Shown piece after piece: positions 37,124 to 46,523 of a stretch of 63,676 nucleotides of DNA. This stretch comes from an uncultured Oleiphilus sp. (GTDB taxonomy: Bacteria > Pseudomonadota > Gammaproteobacteria > Pseudomonadales > Oleiphilaceae): assembly GCA_913020495.1 (NCBI GenBank), contig CAJWBJ010000006.1, positions 1-63,676 of the forward strand, written 5' to 3'. The translations under genes and the position numbers were made by a program. Under the pieces are notes generated by a model that did not search any database, was not told where the DNA came from, and was given only the letters and a program-made list of their open reading frames with translations. Every line of letters begins with the position of its first letter. The stretch's first letter is position 1.

Positions 37124-39136
37124 ATGTTTGAAAAAATACTTATTGCAAACCGTGGTGAAATAGCGGTTCGCGTCATAAAAACGGCTAAATCTCTCGGCTA
37201 CAAAACTGTTGCTGTTTACAGTGAAGCAGATGTAAATGCACCACACGTGACTCTAGCTGATGAGGCTGTATTAATTGGCCCAGCGCCAGTTGGCGAATCC
37301 TACTTGAATCCATCTAATATTTTAGATGCGGCGAAGTTAACCGGTGCAAAGGCCATCCACCCCGGTTATGGGTTTTTGTCCGAAAACAGCCAATTCGCTA
37401 ATACGTGTGAAAAAGAAGGTATCGAGTTTATCGGTCCACCTTCCGCTGCGATTGATCTAATGGGTAGCAAACGCCTTTCTAAAATTGCAATGATCGAAGC
37501 AGGTGTTCCTTGTATTCCCGGTTACGAAGGGAGTGAACAAGCAATTGAAGCGCTTGTTATAGAAGCCAAAAAGATTGGCTTTCCTATTATGGTCAAAGCA
37601 TCAGCGGGTGGTGGTGGACGAGGAATGCGTCTTGTTCATGAAGCTGCTGAATTAGAAGAGCAAATTAAAACAGCTCGATCTGAAGCCGAAAATGCCTTTG
37701 GTAGTGGTGAATTGATACTTGAGAAAGCCGTTATAGACGCACGTCATATTGAAATTCAAGTTTTTGCTGACAAACATGGCAATGCCGTATATCTAGGTGA
37801 ACGGGATTGTTCTATTCAACGTCGTCACCAAAAGGTTGTAGAAGAAGCTCCTTCACCTTTTGTTGACCCAGAGTTGCGATCAAAAATGGGTGAATCAGCC
37901 GTTCAAGCCGCTAGGTCCTGTGATTATGTCGGTGCAGGTACAGTTGAATTCCTAGTCGATGAGAATAAAAATTTCTACTTTCTAGAAATGAATACCCGTT
38001 TACAAGTAGAACACCCTGTAACAGAACTCATTACCGGCACCGATTTAGTAGCGTGGCAACTGAATGTCGCTGCAGGCCAGAAATTGCCTCTTGAGCAGGA
38101 TGAAATAACGCTTACCGGTCATGCCATGGAGGTTCGCCTCTATGCTGAAGATCCAACAAACAATTTCATGCCACAAACGGGCCCCATACACCGCTGGAAC
38201 CCTGCAAATGGCGACGGTGTACGTATTGATTCAGGAATTATTGAGGGTACTGAAACAGGCCAAACTGTATCGCCATTTTATGACCCGATGCTAGCCAAGA
38301 TAATTGCTTACGGCTCTAACCGCGAAGAAGCTCGTCGACGATTGGTTCGTGCGGTAGAAGAAAGCACCTTATTTGGCGTAACGGTAAATAATAATTTTTT
38401 GTATGAAGTTTTACGACACCCTGCTTTTATTCAGGGCGAGGCGACGACAGGTTTTATAGGCAATGACTTTACTGGAAGCACCAGCTTATCGCCAAGTAAA
38501 CCTGACAACCTATTCTGTGCATTAGCTGCTTTAATTTCATATTTGAAATTAGGCGTTAAACAAGCGCACGAGCATGTACTATCTGGTTGGAGTAATACAG
38601 GTCATTCTCCATGGCCTTATCAGCTAAAAAGTGGCGAGCACAAGTGGCAGCTGAGTTTAGAACAAAAACAACAACATTATGTTATTCGGGATGAAAAGCC
38701 TGAAGACGACACTAACCTTGAATTAGTCTCTATAGACTCTGATACATTGTGCTATATACATAATGGCATTCGACAAAGCTGTTTATATCAAATTGCTGAT
38801 GGAAAAATATACTTACGCTGTGGGAGTCAATATTTTAACTTTGAAGATTGTACTCACTCTGCAAGTTCCACCCAAGAGTCTATTGGTTCTGGGCAAATAA
38901 CTGCGAGCATGGATGGCGCCATCATTGATGTACTCACAACGCCAGGGTCACAGGTAAAAAAAGGCCAAACCCTAGTAATACTCGAGGCAATGAAAATGGA
39001 ACACCCTCTAAAATCAGATGTAGATGGCGTTGTAGAGAGTGTTAATGTAGTAACAGGTGATCAAGTAAAACTACGTCAACTATTGGTGACTATTAATAGC
39101 TCAGACCAAAACACTGACACAGCTAAAGCGGGATAA
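37124..39136 (+). CDS. atuF: geranyl-CoA carboxylase biotin-containing (alpha) subunit
   Basis: A 670-residue biotin enzyme starting MFEKILIANRGEIAVRV at 37124. Residues 1-450 are biotin carboxylase: ATP-grasp with KASAGGGGRGMR, the bicarbonate-site FLEMNTRLQVEHPVTE, and the C-terminal lobe. The last about 75 residues are the biotin carboxyl carrier domain with the biotinyl lysine in EAMKME (about residue 625). It works with AtuC; ATP and bicarbonate charge the biotin. It is very similar to LiuD/MccA, and gene context decides the call. Confidence 0.9.
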   Translation: MFEKILIANRGEIAVRVIKTAKSLGYKTVAVYSEADVNAPHVTLADEAVLIGPAPVGESYLNPSNILDAAKLTGAKAIHPGYGFLSENSQFANTCEKEGIEFIGPPSAAIDLMGSKRLSKIAMIEAGVPCIPGYEGSEQAIEALVIEAKKIGFPIMVKASAGGGGRGMRLVHEAAELEEQIKTARSEAENAFGSGELILEKAVIDARHIEIQVFADKHGNAVYLGERDCSIQRRHQKVVEEAPSPFVDPELRSKMGESAVQAARSCDYVGAGTVEFLVDENKNFYFLEMNTRLQVEHPVTELITGTDLVAWQLNVAAGQKLPLEQDEITLTGHAMEVRLYAEDPTNNFMPQTGPIHRWNPANGDGVRIDSGIIEGTETGQTVSPFYDPMLAKIIAYGSNREEARRRLVRAVEESTLFGVTVNNNFLYEVLRHPAFIQGEATTGFIGNDFTGSTSLSPSKPDNLFCALAALISYLKLGVKQAHEHVLSGWSNTGHSPWPYQLKSGEHKWQLSLEQKQQHYVIRDEKPEDDTNLELVSIDSDTLCYIHNGIRQSCLYQIADGKIYLRCGSQYFNFEDCTHSASSTQESIGSGQITASMDGAIIDVLTTPGSQVKKGQTLVILEAMKMEHPLKSDVDGVVESVNVVTGDQVKLRQLLVTINSSDQNTDTAKAG

Positions 39137-39140
39137 ATGA

Positions 39141-39971
39141 ATGAGTAATTTAAACAACAGAACGATTATTATCACTGGTGCAAGTCGTGGTATTGGAAGA
39201 GAAATGGCGCTTAAATTTGCAGCGGATGGCGCAAATATCGTCATTGCAGCCAAATCAGCAGAAGCCCACCCCAAATTACCCGGAACAATTTTTAGCGTTG
39301 CTGAAGAGGTAGAAGCAGCTGGTGGTAAAGCACTGGCCTTTCAAGTTGATGTTCGAGACGATGCTAAAGTAGCAGAGATGATGAAAAAAACTGCCGACAC
39401 TTTTGGCGGAATCGATGGCATTATTAATAACGCTGGTGCAATTAAACTTGCTGGCGCAGCCTCAGTGCCAATGAAGCGGTTTGATTTAATGTACCAAATC
39501 AATACCCGTGCCGTTCTTTCTTGTAGTCAAGCTGCGTTATCCTGGTTAAAAAAATCTGATCATGCGCATATCATAAACCTGTCGCCACCCTTAAATATGG
39601 ACCCTAAATGGTTTGTTCATTACGGACCTTATACAGTCACCAAATACGGTATGTCGATGTTAACCATCAGTATGGCGGAAGAGTTTAAACGCTCGAATAT
39701 TGCCGTCAACTCATTATGGCCACAAACTGTTATTTCTACAGCCGCCGTAGAGTTTGAAGGTGGAGGTAAATCGACACTTGAGAAAGGTAGACTTCCAACA
39801 ATTATGGCGGATGCAGCATATGAAATTCTTAGCACTGATAGTTGTGAACTCACCGGCCAGCATATCATTGATGAAACTTTGCTTAGGGAGCGTGGCGTAA
39901 CTGATTTCGAGCAGTATCGTTATCTTAAAGATAGCAATAAAAATTTAATGACAGACTTATTTGTAGACTAA
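39141..39971 (+). CDS. atuG: SDR family oxidoreductase AtuG
   Basis: A 276-residue SDR of the HSDL2-like branch. The cofactor loop is GASRGIGRE (about 14), then NNAGAIKLAG, and the catalytic pair lies in YTVTKYG (Tyr and Lys four residues apart). Unlike AtuB it keeps the classical YxxxK. AtuG is thought to be an alcohol or aldehyde-level dehydrogenase in citronellol oxidation. It starts four bases after atuF. A perfect hairpin follows before atuH. Confidence 0.87.
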   Translation: MSNLNNRTIIITGASRGIGREMALKFAADGANIVIAAKSAEAHPKLPGTIFSVAEEVEAAGGKALAFQVDVRDDAKVAEMMKKTADTFGGIDGIINNAGAIKLAGAASVPMKRFDLMYQINTRAVLSCSQAALSWLKKSDHAHIINLSPPLNMDPKWFVHYGPYTVTKYGMSMLTISMAEEFKRSNIAVNSLWPQTVISTAAVEFEGGGKSTLEKGRLPTIMADAAYEILSTDSCELTGQHIIDETLLRERGVTDFEQYRYLKDSNKNLMTDLFVD

Positions 39972-39989
39972 GATGAATTCCTTCATCAA

Positions 39990-40021
39990 CTTATAGGGTT
40001 GGTTAACTAAAACCCTATAAG
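39990..40021 (+). repeat. hairpin between atuG and atuH
   Basis: An 11-bp perfect inverted repeat (CTTATAGGGTT / AACCCTATAAG) with a 10-nt loop lies 18 bp after the atuG stop and 36 bp before atuH. No T-run follows, so it is not a standard terminator. It could slow RNA polymerase or protect the upstream mRNA from 3' exonucleases, lowering atuH output relative to atuA-G. Confidence 0.6.
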
Positions 40022-40056
40022 TAACTTCGAAACCAACACTTCTGATAAAAATAATC

Positions 40057-41778
40057 ATGACCAATAAACAAAACAATAATAAAGTGACGATCAATGAAAC
40101 GCCTGCAATGCAATCAGCTGATAACTTCCTGACAGTTTTCTATGAACGTGAAAAACTTCATCCAGACAAAGTTTACTTGCGTCAGCCAGAAGGTGAACTT
40201 TGGCATGAATTCACTTGGTTTGAAGTTGGTCAACAAGCACGGAAACTCGTAACACTGTTAAGAAGTCTAGGCCTTAAAAAAGGAGACCATGTCGGCATTT
40301 TGTCTAAGAATTGCTACCAATGGATCATTGCTGATTTAGCCATTTTGATGGGGGGCTTTGTTTCTATTCCCTACTACCCTACTTTACCAGCTAATGAGCT
40401 GAATGAAATCATCAAGTTGAGTAGCATCAAAGCGTTATTTGTTGGCAAACTAGAGCAGTGGGAACAACAGCAAGCAGGCGTTCCAGATGAAATCCCTTGC
40501 ATCGCCTTTCAAAATTATCAAGGCAATAGCAAGGTGGACTGTGAATTACAATTTGATGAAATATTAGCGCAATTTGAACCAGCAAAAGAGGTACACCACC
40601 CAAGTGCAGATGAATTGTTTACGATCATTTATACCTCAGGTACAACAGGTACCCCTAAGGGCGTGATGCTTACTTATGAGTGCGCAAACCAAGTTATGTT
40701 GGGTGAAAGACGATCACCTGTTTATGGTATTTATCAAGGGGTTTCCCAGCGTATTCTTTCCTACCTTCCTTTAAACCATATAGCAGAAAGAATAATTACC
40801 GAGTTAAGCTCTATCGTATCAGGCTCAGAAGTATCATTTACTGAGTCCCTAGATTTATTCGCTAAGAATTTACAATCGGTTCAACCAACCCTGTTTTTTG
40901 CAGTACCAAGAATTTGGACCAAGATACAACAAGGCATTCTAGCCAAACTACCTCAAAAAAAGCTCAATATAATTTTAAAAGTCCCAATTTTGAATGGCAT
41001 TATTAAAAACAAGATTCGTCACGGTCTTGGCTTGAGTGAAGTTCGTTCAGCAATATCCGGCGCAGCCCCTGTTTCAGCCTCATTGCTGGCATGGTTTGCA
41101 AAGCTTGATATTCATATACAAGAAGTTTACGGTGCAACGGAACTTGCGGGTGGTGTTTCCTACAATGCTATAAATGATATAGCTCCGGGTACTGTAGGCA
41201 AACCCGTACCTGGGGCTGAAATAAAAGTAGACTCTGAAACGGACGAAGTTCTCGTAAAAGCGCCATGGACCATGACGGGATATTATAATGATCCTGACAA
41301 AACAGCCGATGTTTTTGAGGGCGATTATTATAAAACCGGCGATACAGGTCGGTTTGATTCACAAGGAAATCTTATAATTACGGGCCGCATAAAAGATACA
41401 TTCAAAACTGCTAAAGGAAAGTTTATTCTACCTGTACCAATGGAGCATAAATTCGCAGTTAACTCTTTAATAGAGCAAGTCGTTGTCACAGGTATTGGGT
41501 TAGTACAGCCAATAGCGTTAGTATGTCTTTCAGAGAATGCGTCGAGTATAGGTGACGAGGAAGTAACAAATGACCTACTATCGACACTTCGTACAATAAA
41601 CGGTTCATTAGAAAGCTATTCAACTGTTTCTACGCTAATTGTTTTTAGAGAAGTATGGGCTGAAGATAGCGGCTTTTTCACACCAACATTAAAACTTAAG
41701 CGTCACGTTATCGATGCAGCGTTTAAAGATAACTATGAATTATGGGAAAATACAAAAGAATCAATTATTTGGGTTTAG
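40057..41778 (+). CDS. atuH: AMP-forming acyl-CoA synthetase AtuH
   Basis: A 573-residue adenylate-forming ligase with P-loop IYTSGTTGTPKGVML (about 191-205), YGATELAGG near 350, and the hinge TGDTGRFDSQGNLIITGR near 427-444. It is of the long-chain (FadD15/Faa-like) type. In the Atu pathway it would activate citronellate or geranylate to the CoA thioester. It is the last gene of the Atu run, on the same strand, 85 bp after atuG. Confidence 0.87.
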   Translation: MTNKQNNNKVTINETPAMQSADNFLTVFYEREKLHPDKVYLRQPEGELWHEFTWFEVGQQARKLVTLLRSLGLKKGDHVGILSKNCYQWIIADLAILMGGFVSIPYYPTLPANELNEIIKLSSIKALFVGKLEQWEQQQAGVPDEIPCIAFQNYQGNSKVDCELQFDEILAQFEPAKEVHHPSADELFTIIYTSGTTGTPKGVMLTYECANQVMLGERRSPVYGIYQGVSQRILSYLPLNHIAERIITELSSIVSGSEVSFTESLDLFAKNLQSVQPTLFFAVPRIWTKIQQGILAKLPQKKLNIILKVPILNGIIKNKIRHGLGLSEVRSAISGAAPVSASLLAWFAKLDIHIQEVYGATELAGGVSYNAINDIAPGTVGKPVPGAEIKVDSETDEVLVKAPWTMTGYYNDPDKTADVFEGDYYKTGDTGRFDSQGNLIITGRIKDTFKTAKGKFILPVPMEHKFAVNSLIEQVVVTGIGLVQPIALVCLSENASSIGDEEVTNDLLSTLRTINGSLESYSTVSTLIVFREVWAEDSGFFTPTLKLKRHVIDAAFKDNYELWENTKESIIWV

Positions 41779-41802
41779 TTTATTTATTGGGTTGCAATCA
41801 CA

Positions 41803-42186
41803 ATGGATTATGAAAGTACAAAACAATACCTGCTATCGAAACCAGCTTCTCAAGAAGACTACCCTTTTGGTGCAGATGTATTAGTACCCAAAGTAAACGG
41901 AAAAATGTTTGCAACATTAAGCTATAAAGATAAAATCCCTCAGATGAATTTAAAATGCGACCCTAATCATGCGTTTGAACTAAGAGATATTTTTCCTGCT
42001 GTTATCCCTGGATACCACATGAACAAAAAGCATTGGAATACTGTAATACTGGATGGTTCGATTCCTCCTGGGGAGATTGAGCGTATGATTGATCACTCTT
42101 ACATGCTAGTTGTAAAAAAACTCAAGAAGGTAGAGCGTGAAGCCCTTGAGCTGGCTTATGGGAAAGAGGCTTTATATCGGGATTAA
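41803..42186 (+). CDS. MmcQ/YjbR family protein
   Basis: A 127-residue MmcQ/YjbR (DUF419-like) protein. It has the family hallmarks PFGADVLVPKVNGKMFA (about 22-38), MNLKCDP and PGYHMNKKHWNTV (about 76). The fold (CyaY-like alpha/beta) is associated with DNA binding by annotation only; function is unproven. It starts 24 bp after atuH and may be cotranscribed with it. Its C-terminal ALELAYGKEALYRD resembles the tail of the broken ORF at 44011. Confidence 0.88.
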   Translation: MDYESTKQYLLSKPASQEDYPFGADVLVPKVNGKMFATLSYKDKIPQMNLKCDPNHAFELRDIFPAVIPGYHMNKKHWNTVILDGSIPPGEIERMIDHSYMLVVKKLKKVEREALELAYGKEALYRD

Positions 42187-42578
42187 ATGAACAGCCAAAT
42201 CATTATCGTAATGGTGTATCTGTCCTCAGGTCAGACGTACAAAGAGAAAGTATATTTAAGAATAATTAAGCCACCCCGTCCATTTTTAGAGGTATACCTA
42301 AGAGCTATACAAAGCGAACCGTTTTGTGCAAGAGCTTTACGGATTTGTCTAACGCATAAGTCTACCTCATTCATTGACGAGCTTGCCGCTATGAGTATTA
42401 AGGGAGTACTCAATGATCAAACGTGACCAGCCACCTACTCTTAATAAGTTGTCTTCTAAGCCTGCTGCCATTAAGAGCAATATTGGTACTAAGTAAAAAG
42501 GACCGATAAATAGTTCGTTGATCAGACAACAAACAACTTAGCTTTCTGTTTATTCAAAAATGCAATTGATAGTTATTT
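42187..42578. other. intergenic region with doubtful short ORFs
   Basis: 392 bp between the YjbR-like gene and the end of the GGDEF gene. A 79-codon plus-strand frame starts immediately after the YjbR stop, and a 60-codon minus-strand frame (42231-42413) overlaps it. Neither has a ribosome binding site or recognisable family, and they cannot both be real. Possibly the debris of an older gene. Confidence 0.45.
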
Positions 42579-43523
42579 TTACTTGGCTGAACTCACCAAG
42601 TTCCTGCCATTATCTTTAGCTTCGTATAAGGCATTGTCGATGCGAGTGAGAAATTTGTTGATGCAATCATCTTTTCTGAAGATAGCAATCCCAAAGCTGG
42701 CAGTAATATCTGCTGCTTGAACGAAAGAATGGGACTCAATACTTCTCCTCAAATTTTCTGCTATTACTCTAACTCCGTTCAGGTCCGTTTCAGGCGTAAT
42801 GATCAAGAATTCTTCCCCTCCCCACCGGCCCACAGTATCAACTTCTCGGCAATGTTGTTTAAATACTTGTGATACCTCAATCAATACTTGATCTCCTATT
42901 TGGTGACCGAAAGTATCATTAATCAGCTTAAAATCGTCTAGATCAATCAGAATCCCTCCAAAAGTGTGTTGATATCGCTTAAAACGATGAAGCTCTTGAT
43001 TTAGTATTTCATCCAGTCTAATTCGATTATAAAGGCCGGTGAGAGGATCTGTTTTAGCCAAGTATTCTAATTCTTGATTCTTAACATATAGTTCTTTTGT
43101 CCGCTCCTTTACAATCCTATCAAGCATTCTTTGCTCGGATATATCATGAATAGTGGCACGAACAACATCCTGATCATTAAATGAAATCACGTCCAATGTG
43201 ACGTGAGATAAAAATTCGTACCCATCAAGCTTTTGGTGCATCCACTCAAAGCTATTTCGCCCATTAATCAAAGCTAACTGAATCATTTTATTGGCTTTCT
43301 CGTGTGAACTACGGCCATCGGGTTGTATTTCAGGGGATATATCGCTTGGATGAAAATGGTTCAAGACAGGTTTATCCGTATACCCCATTAAGCTGTAATA
43401 AGCTTTGTTACAATCAATGAAATGACCATCCTGATTGATGATAGTTATCGCAACTTCTGCGTCATCAAACAGGCGACGATAATCACCCAACTGACGCTTA
43501 AGCATTTCTATATCGTTTGCCAT
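42579..43523 (-). CDS. PAS-GGDEF diguanylate cyclase
   Basis: A 314-residue soluble protein. A PAS domain (about 10-130, with NKAYYSLMGYTDKP and the PAC-like HDISEQRMLD) is joined by a short coiled coil to a GGDEF domain (about 155-312). The active site is intact (GGEEF, about 235), and REVD five residues before it is a full RxxD inhibitory I-site. It should make c-di-GMP from GTP and be product-inhibited. The signal sensed by the PAS domain is unknown. It is a single gene. Confidence 0.93.
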   Translation of the reverse strand: MANDIEMLKRQLGDYRRLFDDAEVAITIINQDGHFIDCNKAYYSLMGYTDKPVLNHFHPSDISPEIQPDGRSSHEKANKMIQLALINGRNSFEWMHQKLDGYEFLSHVTLDVISFNDQDVVRATIHDISEQRMLDRIVKERTKELYVKNQELEYLAKTDPLTGLYNRIRLDEILNQELHRFKRYQHTFGGILIDLDDFKLINDTFGHQIGDQVLIEVSQVFKQHCREVDTVGRWGGEEFLIITPETDLNGVRVIAENLRRSIESHSFVQAADITASFGIAIFRKDDCINKFLTRIDNALYEAKDNGRNLVSSAK

Positions 43524-44010
43524 AAAATTTTGCCCGGACTAATTCATGTTTACATAACATCGAACAAACCAGCGCGAGTGCTCGATGGAAAAAGGTGAGA
43601 TTGATAGTTATATCAAATAAGTTCCTGTGCACTCTTTTCGTACAACCATATTGTCCCAAGTTATTTTTCGCTTCAGACGGCATAGGGTTATTTTTGTTCT
43701 TGGGGAACCAAAGCTGAACTTATTATAGTAGCTGCTGAATAAGAAGCAACGCACCTGTTGTAGGAATCCTTCAAAGTATTATTGCCCCACCCGAGAGTCT
43801 ATTAGTCACCGCCGCCTTTAGAATTGAATAGGTTTAAGTCCCCCCTTCCTAAAGCTCAAACCTATTATTGAAGTAAGTTAAACTTAGACGCCCTAGCTTT
43901 GCTTTTTATGACAGCATAGAGCACCTTCAACAATCAAATTATCAACGGACGATTATGAATGCTTGTGCTAACTTATAGCTATAGAGACAATCATTTAGGC
44001 CAAAATCACC
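43524..44010. other. intergenic region, no gene seen
   Basis: 487 bp between the GGDEF gene and the broken ORF. A 61-codon minus-strand frame at 43498-43683 lacks a start signal. No hairpin or repeat was recognised. Confidence 0.45.
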
Positions 44011-44346
44011 ATGTATTTTGATGCTCATGGCAATATTAGTTTCATAATTGACAACTCTTGCGTCATAAATCGCCCTAACACGCCGTTTAATGAAGAAGGG
44101 GTGAACATCCTATTTGACAGCATTCTTGGTCAAGTAAAAAAGAAAAACATTTCAAAATGAGTGCTCATTGAATTACTGGGAGAAAAAGCATCCCCTACTC
44201 CTGATGCTTTATCCGTTCTCGTACAAAAATATAAAAGTATTGGTTGCGAAAAAGTCGATTCAGTATGCTCAACTTCACTTCAAAAACAGTTTCTGGCTCA
44301 AGTAGCAGAGTTATCGTATGGTAAAGATGCCTTGTATCAAGATTAA
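44011..44346 (+). pseudogene. small protein gene interrupted by one in-frame TGA
   Basis: One reading frame of 111 codons runs from ATG 44011 to TAA 44346, broken only by TGA at codon 50 (44158-44160). If that codon were TGG the protein would read NISK-W-VLIELLGEKASP, which is smooth in composition across the break. The C-terminus AELSYGKDALYQD resembles the end of the YjbR-like protein at 41803. A single G-to-A nonsense change, or a GTG restart at 44161, are both possible. No family is recognised; a small alpha/beta fold is likely. Confidence 0.6.
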
Positions 44347-44499
44347 GTCACTAAGATGAACCAGTCTGAGCATAATCCTGTCGTTTAAAATACAGTCCCC
44401 TTTATTGCTTTTAATTTCCTTAGAATTGTGGAAAGCTGTCGGTATGACTGTTTTTGGTGCAAAGACCAACCAAACTATTAATACGAAGGAAGATTGAAA

Positions 44500-44919
44500 A
44501 TGTCTATGAGCCTTTTCTTACTGTTACCTGAAGAAGCGCCGTTGAAAACGGAGTTTTTGAACAAAGCCGCTAAAGATCTACAATTACCTATTATATTCAA
44601 CAATGATATTGATCTTGGCACTCATTCAGGTTTTTTGCCCGCTATTGTAAATAGTGTGAGAGCTGGTGTTGAAATTCTTCAACTTTCTTTTGCAGAAGTC
44701 TCTTTCATACTTCCAGCCAACAATGACATTAACCCAGAGGACACTGTGGTAATACAATTTCGATTGGGCGGAAGTTCGAACGAGACAATTATTGCGCTGT
44801 ATACAGCATTGTTGTATTCGTCGAGTTATAACGGAATTGTATTTGATTCAATGAGTAATCAATATTTTAACTCGGAACAATTACAACAGAAAATAGAAAC
44901 ATTACTAAACCCTGACTAA
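44500..44919 (+). CDS. uncharacterised small soluble protein
   Basis: A 139-residue acidic protein from the ATG at 44500, with AAGGAAG at about eight bases upstream; a TTG two codons earlier is rejected. No signal peptide: the first hydrophobic piece (LFLLLPEEAP) is too short and unlike one. It alternates strands and helices, with FRLGGSSNETIIALYTAL in the middle. No family is recognised. It lies alone between the broken ORF and a membrane transferase. Confidence 0.6.
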   Translation: MSMSLFLLLPEEAPLKTEFLNKAAKDLQLPIIFNNDIDLGTHSGFLPAIVNSVRAGVEILQLSFAEVSFILPANNDINPEDTVVIQFRLGGSSNETIIALYTALLYSSSYNGIVFDSMSNQYFNSEQLQQKIETLLNPD

Positions 44920-45072
44920 GAGACTAGACGCTCAAAGTGGCCTTCACGGTATAAACTATATATCCGCTCAACAGTATTAGTACTGGCGCTGAACAAGGTG
45001 GTGAATTAATTTGTAGTATAATTAGAACGCCTTAAATTGCATTATGCTTAATTAGTCTTTTAATGATTACTT

Positions 45073-46446
45073 ATGAATACAAAAAGTAGAATCGACTTAT
45101 TACACATTGCTATTTTGTTGACTGGTGGTTTGTTGTGGTTGTTCAACTTGTCTTCTTTCTCGTGGCAAATCAGTACTGATGATGCATTAAATTTTGCGCG
45201 CGGTTTTGAGCGTTTCAGTGTTTTAGAGTTTCGTCCACATTTTCCTGGCTACCCGGGCATGATTGCTGGCAGCCACATATTAGCTTGGATGCTAGGCGGT
45301 TTACCTTCTAACCTCGCTATTACTGCATTCAGTATCTTTGGCGCTTTTTGTATTCCTATACTGCTTGCTTATCTTTGTTATGTTTTATCTGAAAACAAAA
45401 ACAGTGCAACCTTACTTGCCCTGATTACGTACATCTATCCTCTATTGTCAGGTATAGCTTTAAGTGCATTAAGTGATGCACCAGCCATTATGTTTCTGTT
45501 GGCAGCTTTAATACTAGCCTGTAAAAAAAATTATTTCATATCAGGGTTACTTTTGGCGTTTATGCTTGCAACGCGCCCTGCTTATATAGTTTTAGCTATA
45601 ACAGCTATCCTCTTTATTTTTATTCAGAAAAGCAAACCCAAGGAATACATTATAACCTTTTTATATGCTTTTATTCCTTTTGTTATAATTGGCGTTGTTT
45701 GTATGTTATTTATTCTTTCAAAGGATGGAGTTGCCTATTTTTCAGAAGGGTTACGTTTTACACAAGGTCATTTTGAGATATGGGGGAATACTACTTCAAC
45801 GAATCAACATCAATTTATCACCTGGGTTGTTCAACTTTCGAGTAAATTGGGCTGGCCGGTTTTCATAAGTTTATCTGTCGCCATCGTTTCGTCATTACAC
45901 CACAAAAATAGTAACGTTAAAATTATAGGCTGTATCACTATTGCATATTATTTAGTGATTTTGCTTACACAAAATCCGGATAATTTGAGACACTTTGCTC
46001 CTGTTGTTTTCCTTGGCTCACTTTTGCTCACTGTTCAACTAAGTCAGGTTTTCCCTGTAAAAGTTTGGGGCCCTATTGTAATAGTTACAGTTTTGATTTG
46101 TAGCATTCCTTATTTTGAACAAACTATAAAGACATCACCAACAAACCAAGCGATCGAATATTTAAGGAAACAGCTAAAAAACACTAACTTTGAACATAAT
46201 ACACATTTAATTTTAGGCACTAACTATAGCGTTAACCTGATACGCAGTAAGTTAAGGAGTTTCTCTGTTTATGATCTTTATTATCCAAGCCACCATCAAA
46301 AGCTGATGGAATATAGTGTAAACATGAATGTGCGGCGCTTGTCAGGAATGCCGCTAGATAGTGATAAATACACAATAGAAGCAATCTTTCCATCACGATT
46401 CCCGACCGAACGAAATTTATACCTATACGAGGTTAACAAAAAATAG
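45073..46446 (+). CDS. GT-C type membrane glycosyltransferase-like protein
   Basis: A 457-residue polytopic protein with about 10 hydrophobic segments up to residue 350 and a short soluble C-terminal domain. The first external loop has STDDALNFARGFERFS, with the Asp pair placed as in ArnT/PMT-family GT-C transferases that use polyprenyl-phosphate sugars. HFPGYPGMI and RPAYIVL are in the usual loop positions. The donor and acceptor are unknown. No glycan gene cluster surrounds it. Confidence 0.72.
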   Translation: MNTKSRIDLLHIAILLTGGLLWLFNLSSFSWQISTDDALNFARGFERFSVLEFRPHFPGYPGMIAGSHILAWMLGGLPSNLAITAFSIFGAFCIPILLAYLCYVLSENKNSATLLALITYIYPLLSGIALSALSDAPAIMFLLAALILACKKNYFISGLLLAFMLATRPAYIVLAITAILFIFIQKSKPKEYIITFLYAFIPFVIIGVVCMLFILSKDGVAYFSEGLRFTQGHFEIWGNTTSTNQHQFITWVVQLSSKLGWPVFISLSVAIVSSLHHKNSNVKIIGCITIAYYLVILLTQNPDNLRHFAPVVFLGSLLLTVQLSQVFPVKVWGPIVIVTVLICSIPYFEQTIKTSPTNQAIEYLRKQLKNTNFEHNTHLILGTNYSVNLIRSKLRSFSVYDLYYPSHHQKLMEYSVNMNVRRLSGMPLDSDKYTIEAIFPSRFPTERNLYLYEVNKK

Positions 46447-46523
46447 TTAGCGTATATGCTTGTACACATCAACGCTTCAATAAAACCTACGATAAAGATT
46501 GCTCATTAAGGAATGATTTACAG

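Noticed and set aside
33398..39136. Reading the carboxylase genes as the leucine (LiuB/LiuD) methylcrotonyl-CoA carboxylase.
   Set aside because: AtuA, AtuB, AtuG and the exact Atu order are present, and the Liu markers (isovaleryl-CoA dehydrogenase with HMG-CoA lyase) are not adjacent.
42187..42426. 79-codon frame directly after the YjbR-like gene, and a 60-codon frame on the other strand.
   Set aside because: No ribosome binding site, no recognisable family, and the two overlap each other.
44158..44160. Selenocysteine at the in-frame TGA.
   Set aside because: The position fits Trp better, there is no redox motif around it, and no SECIS-like hairpin was seen directly downstream.
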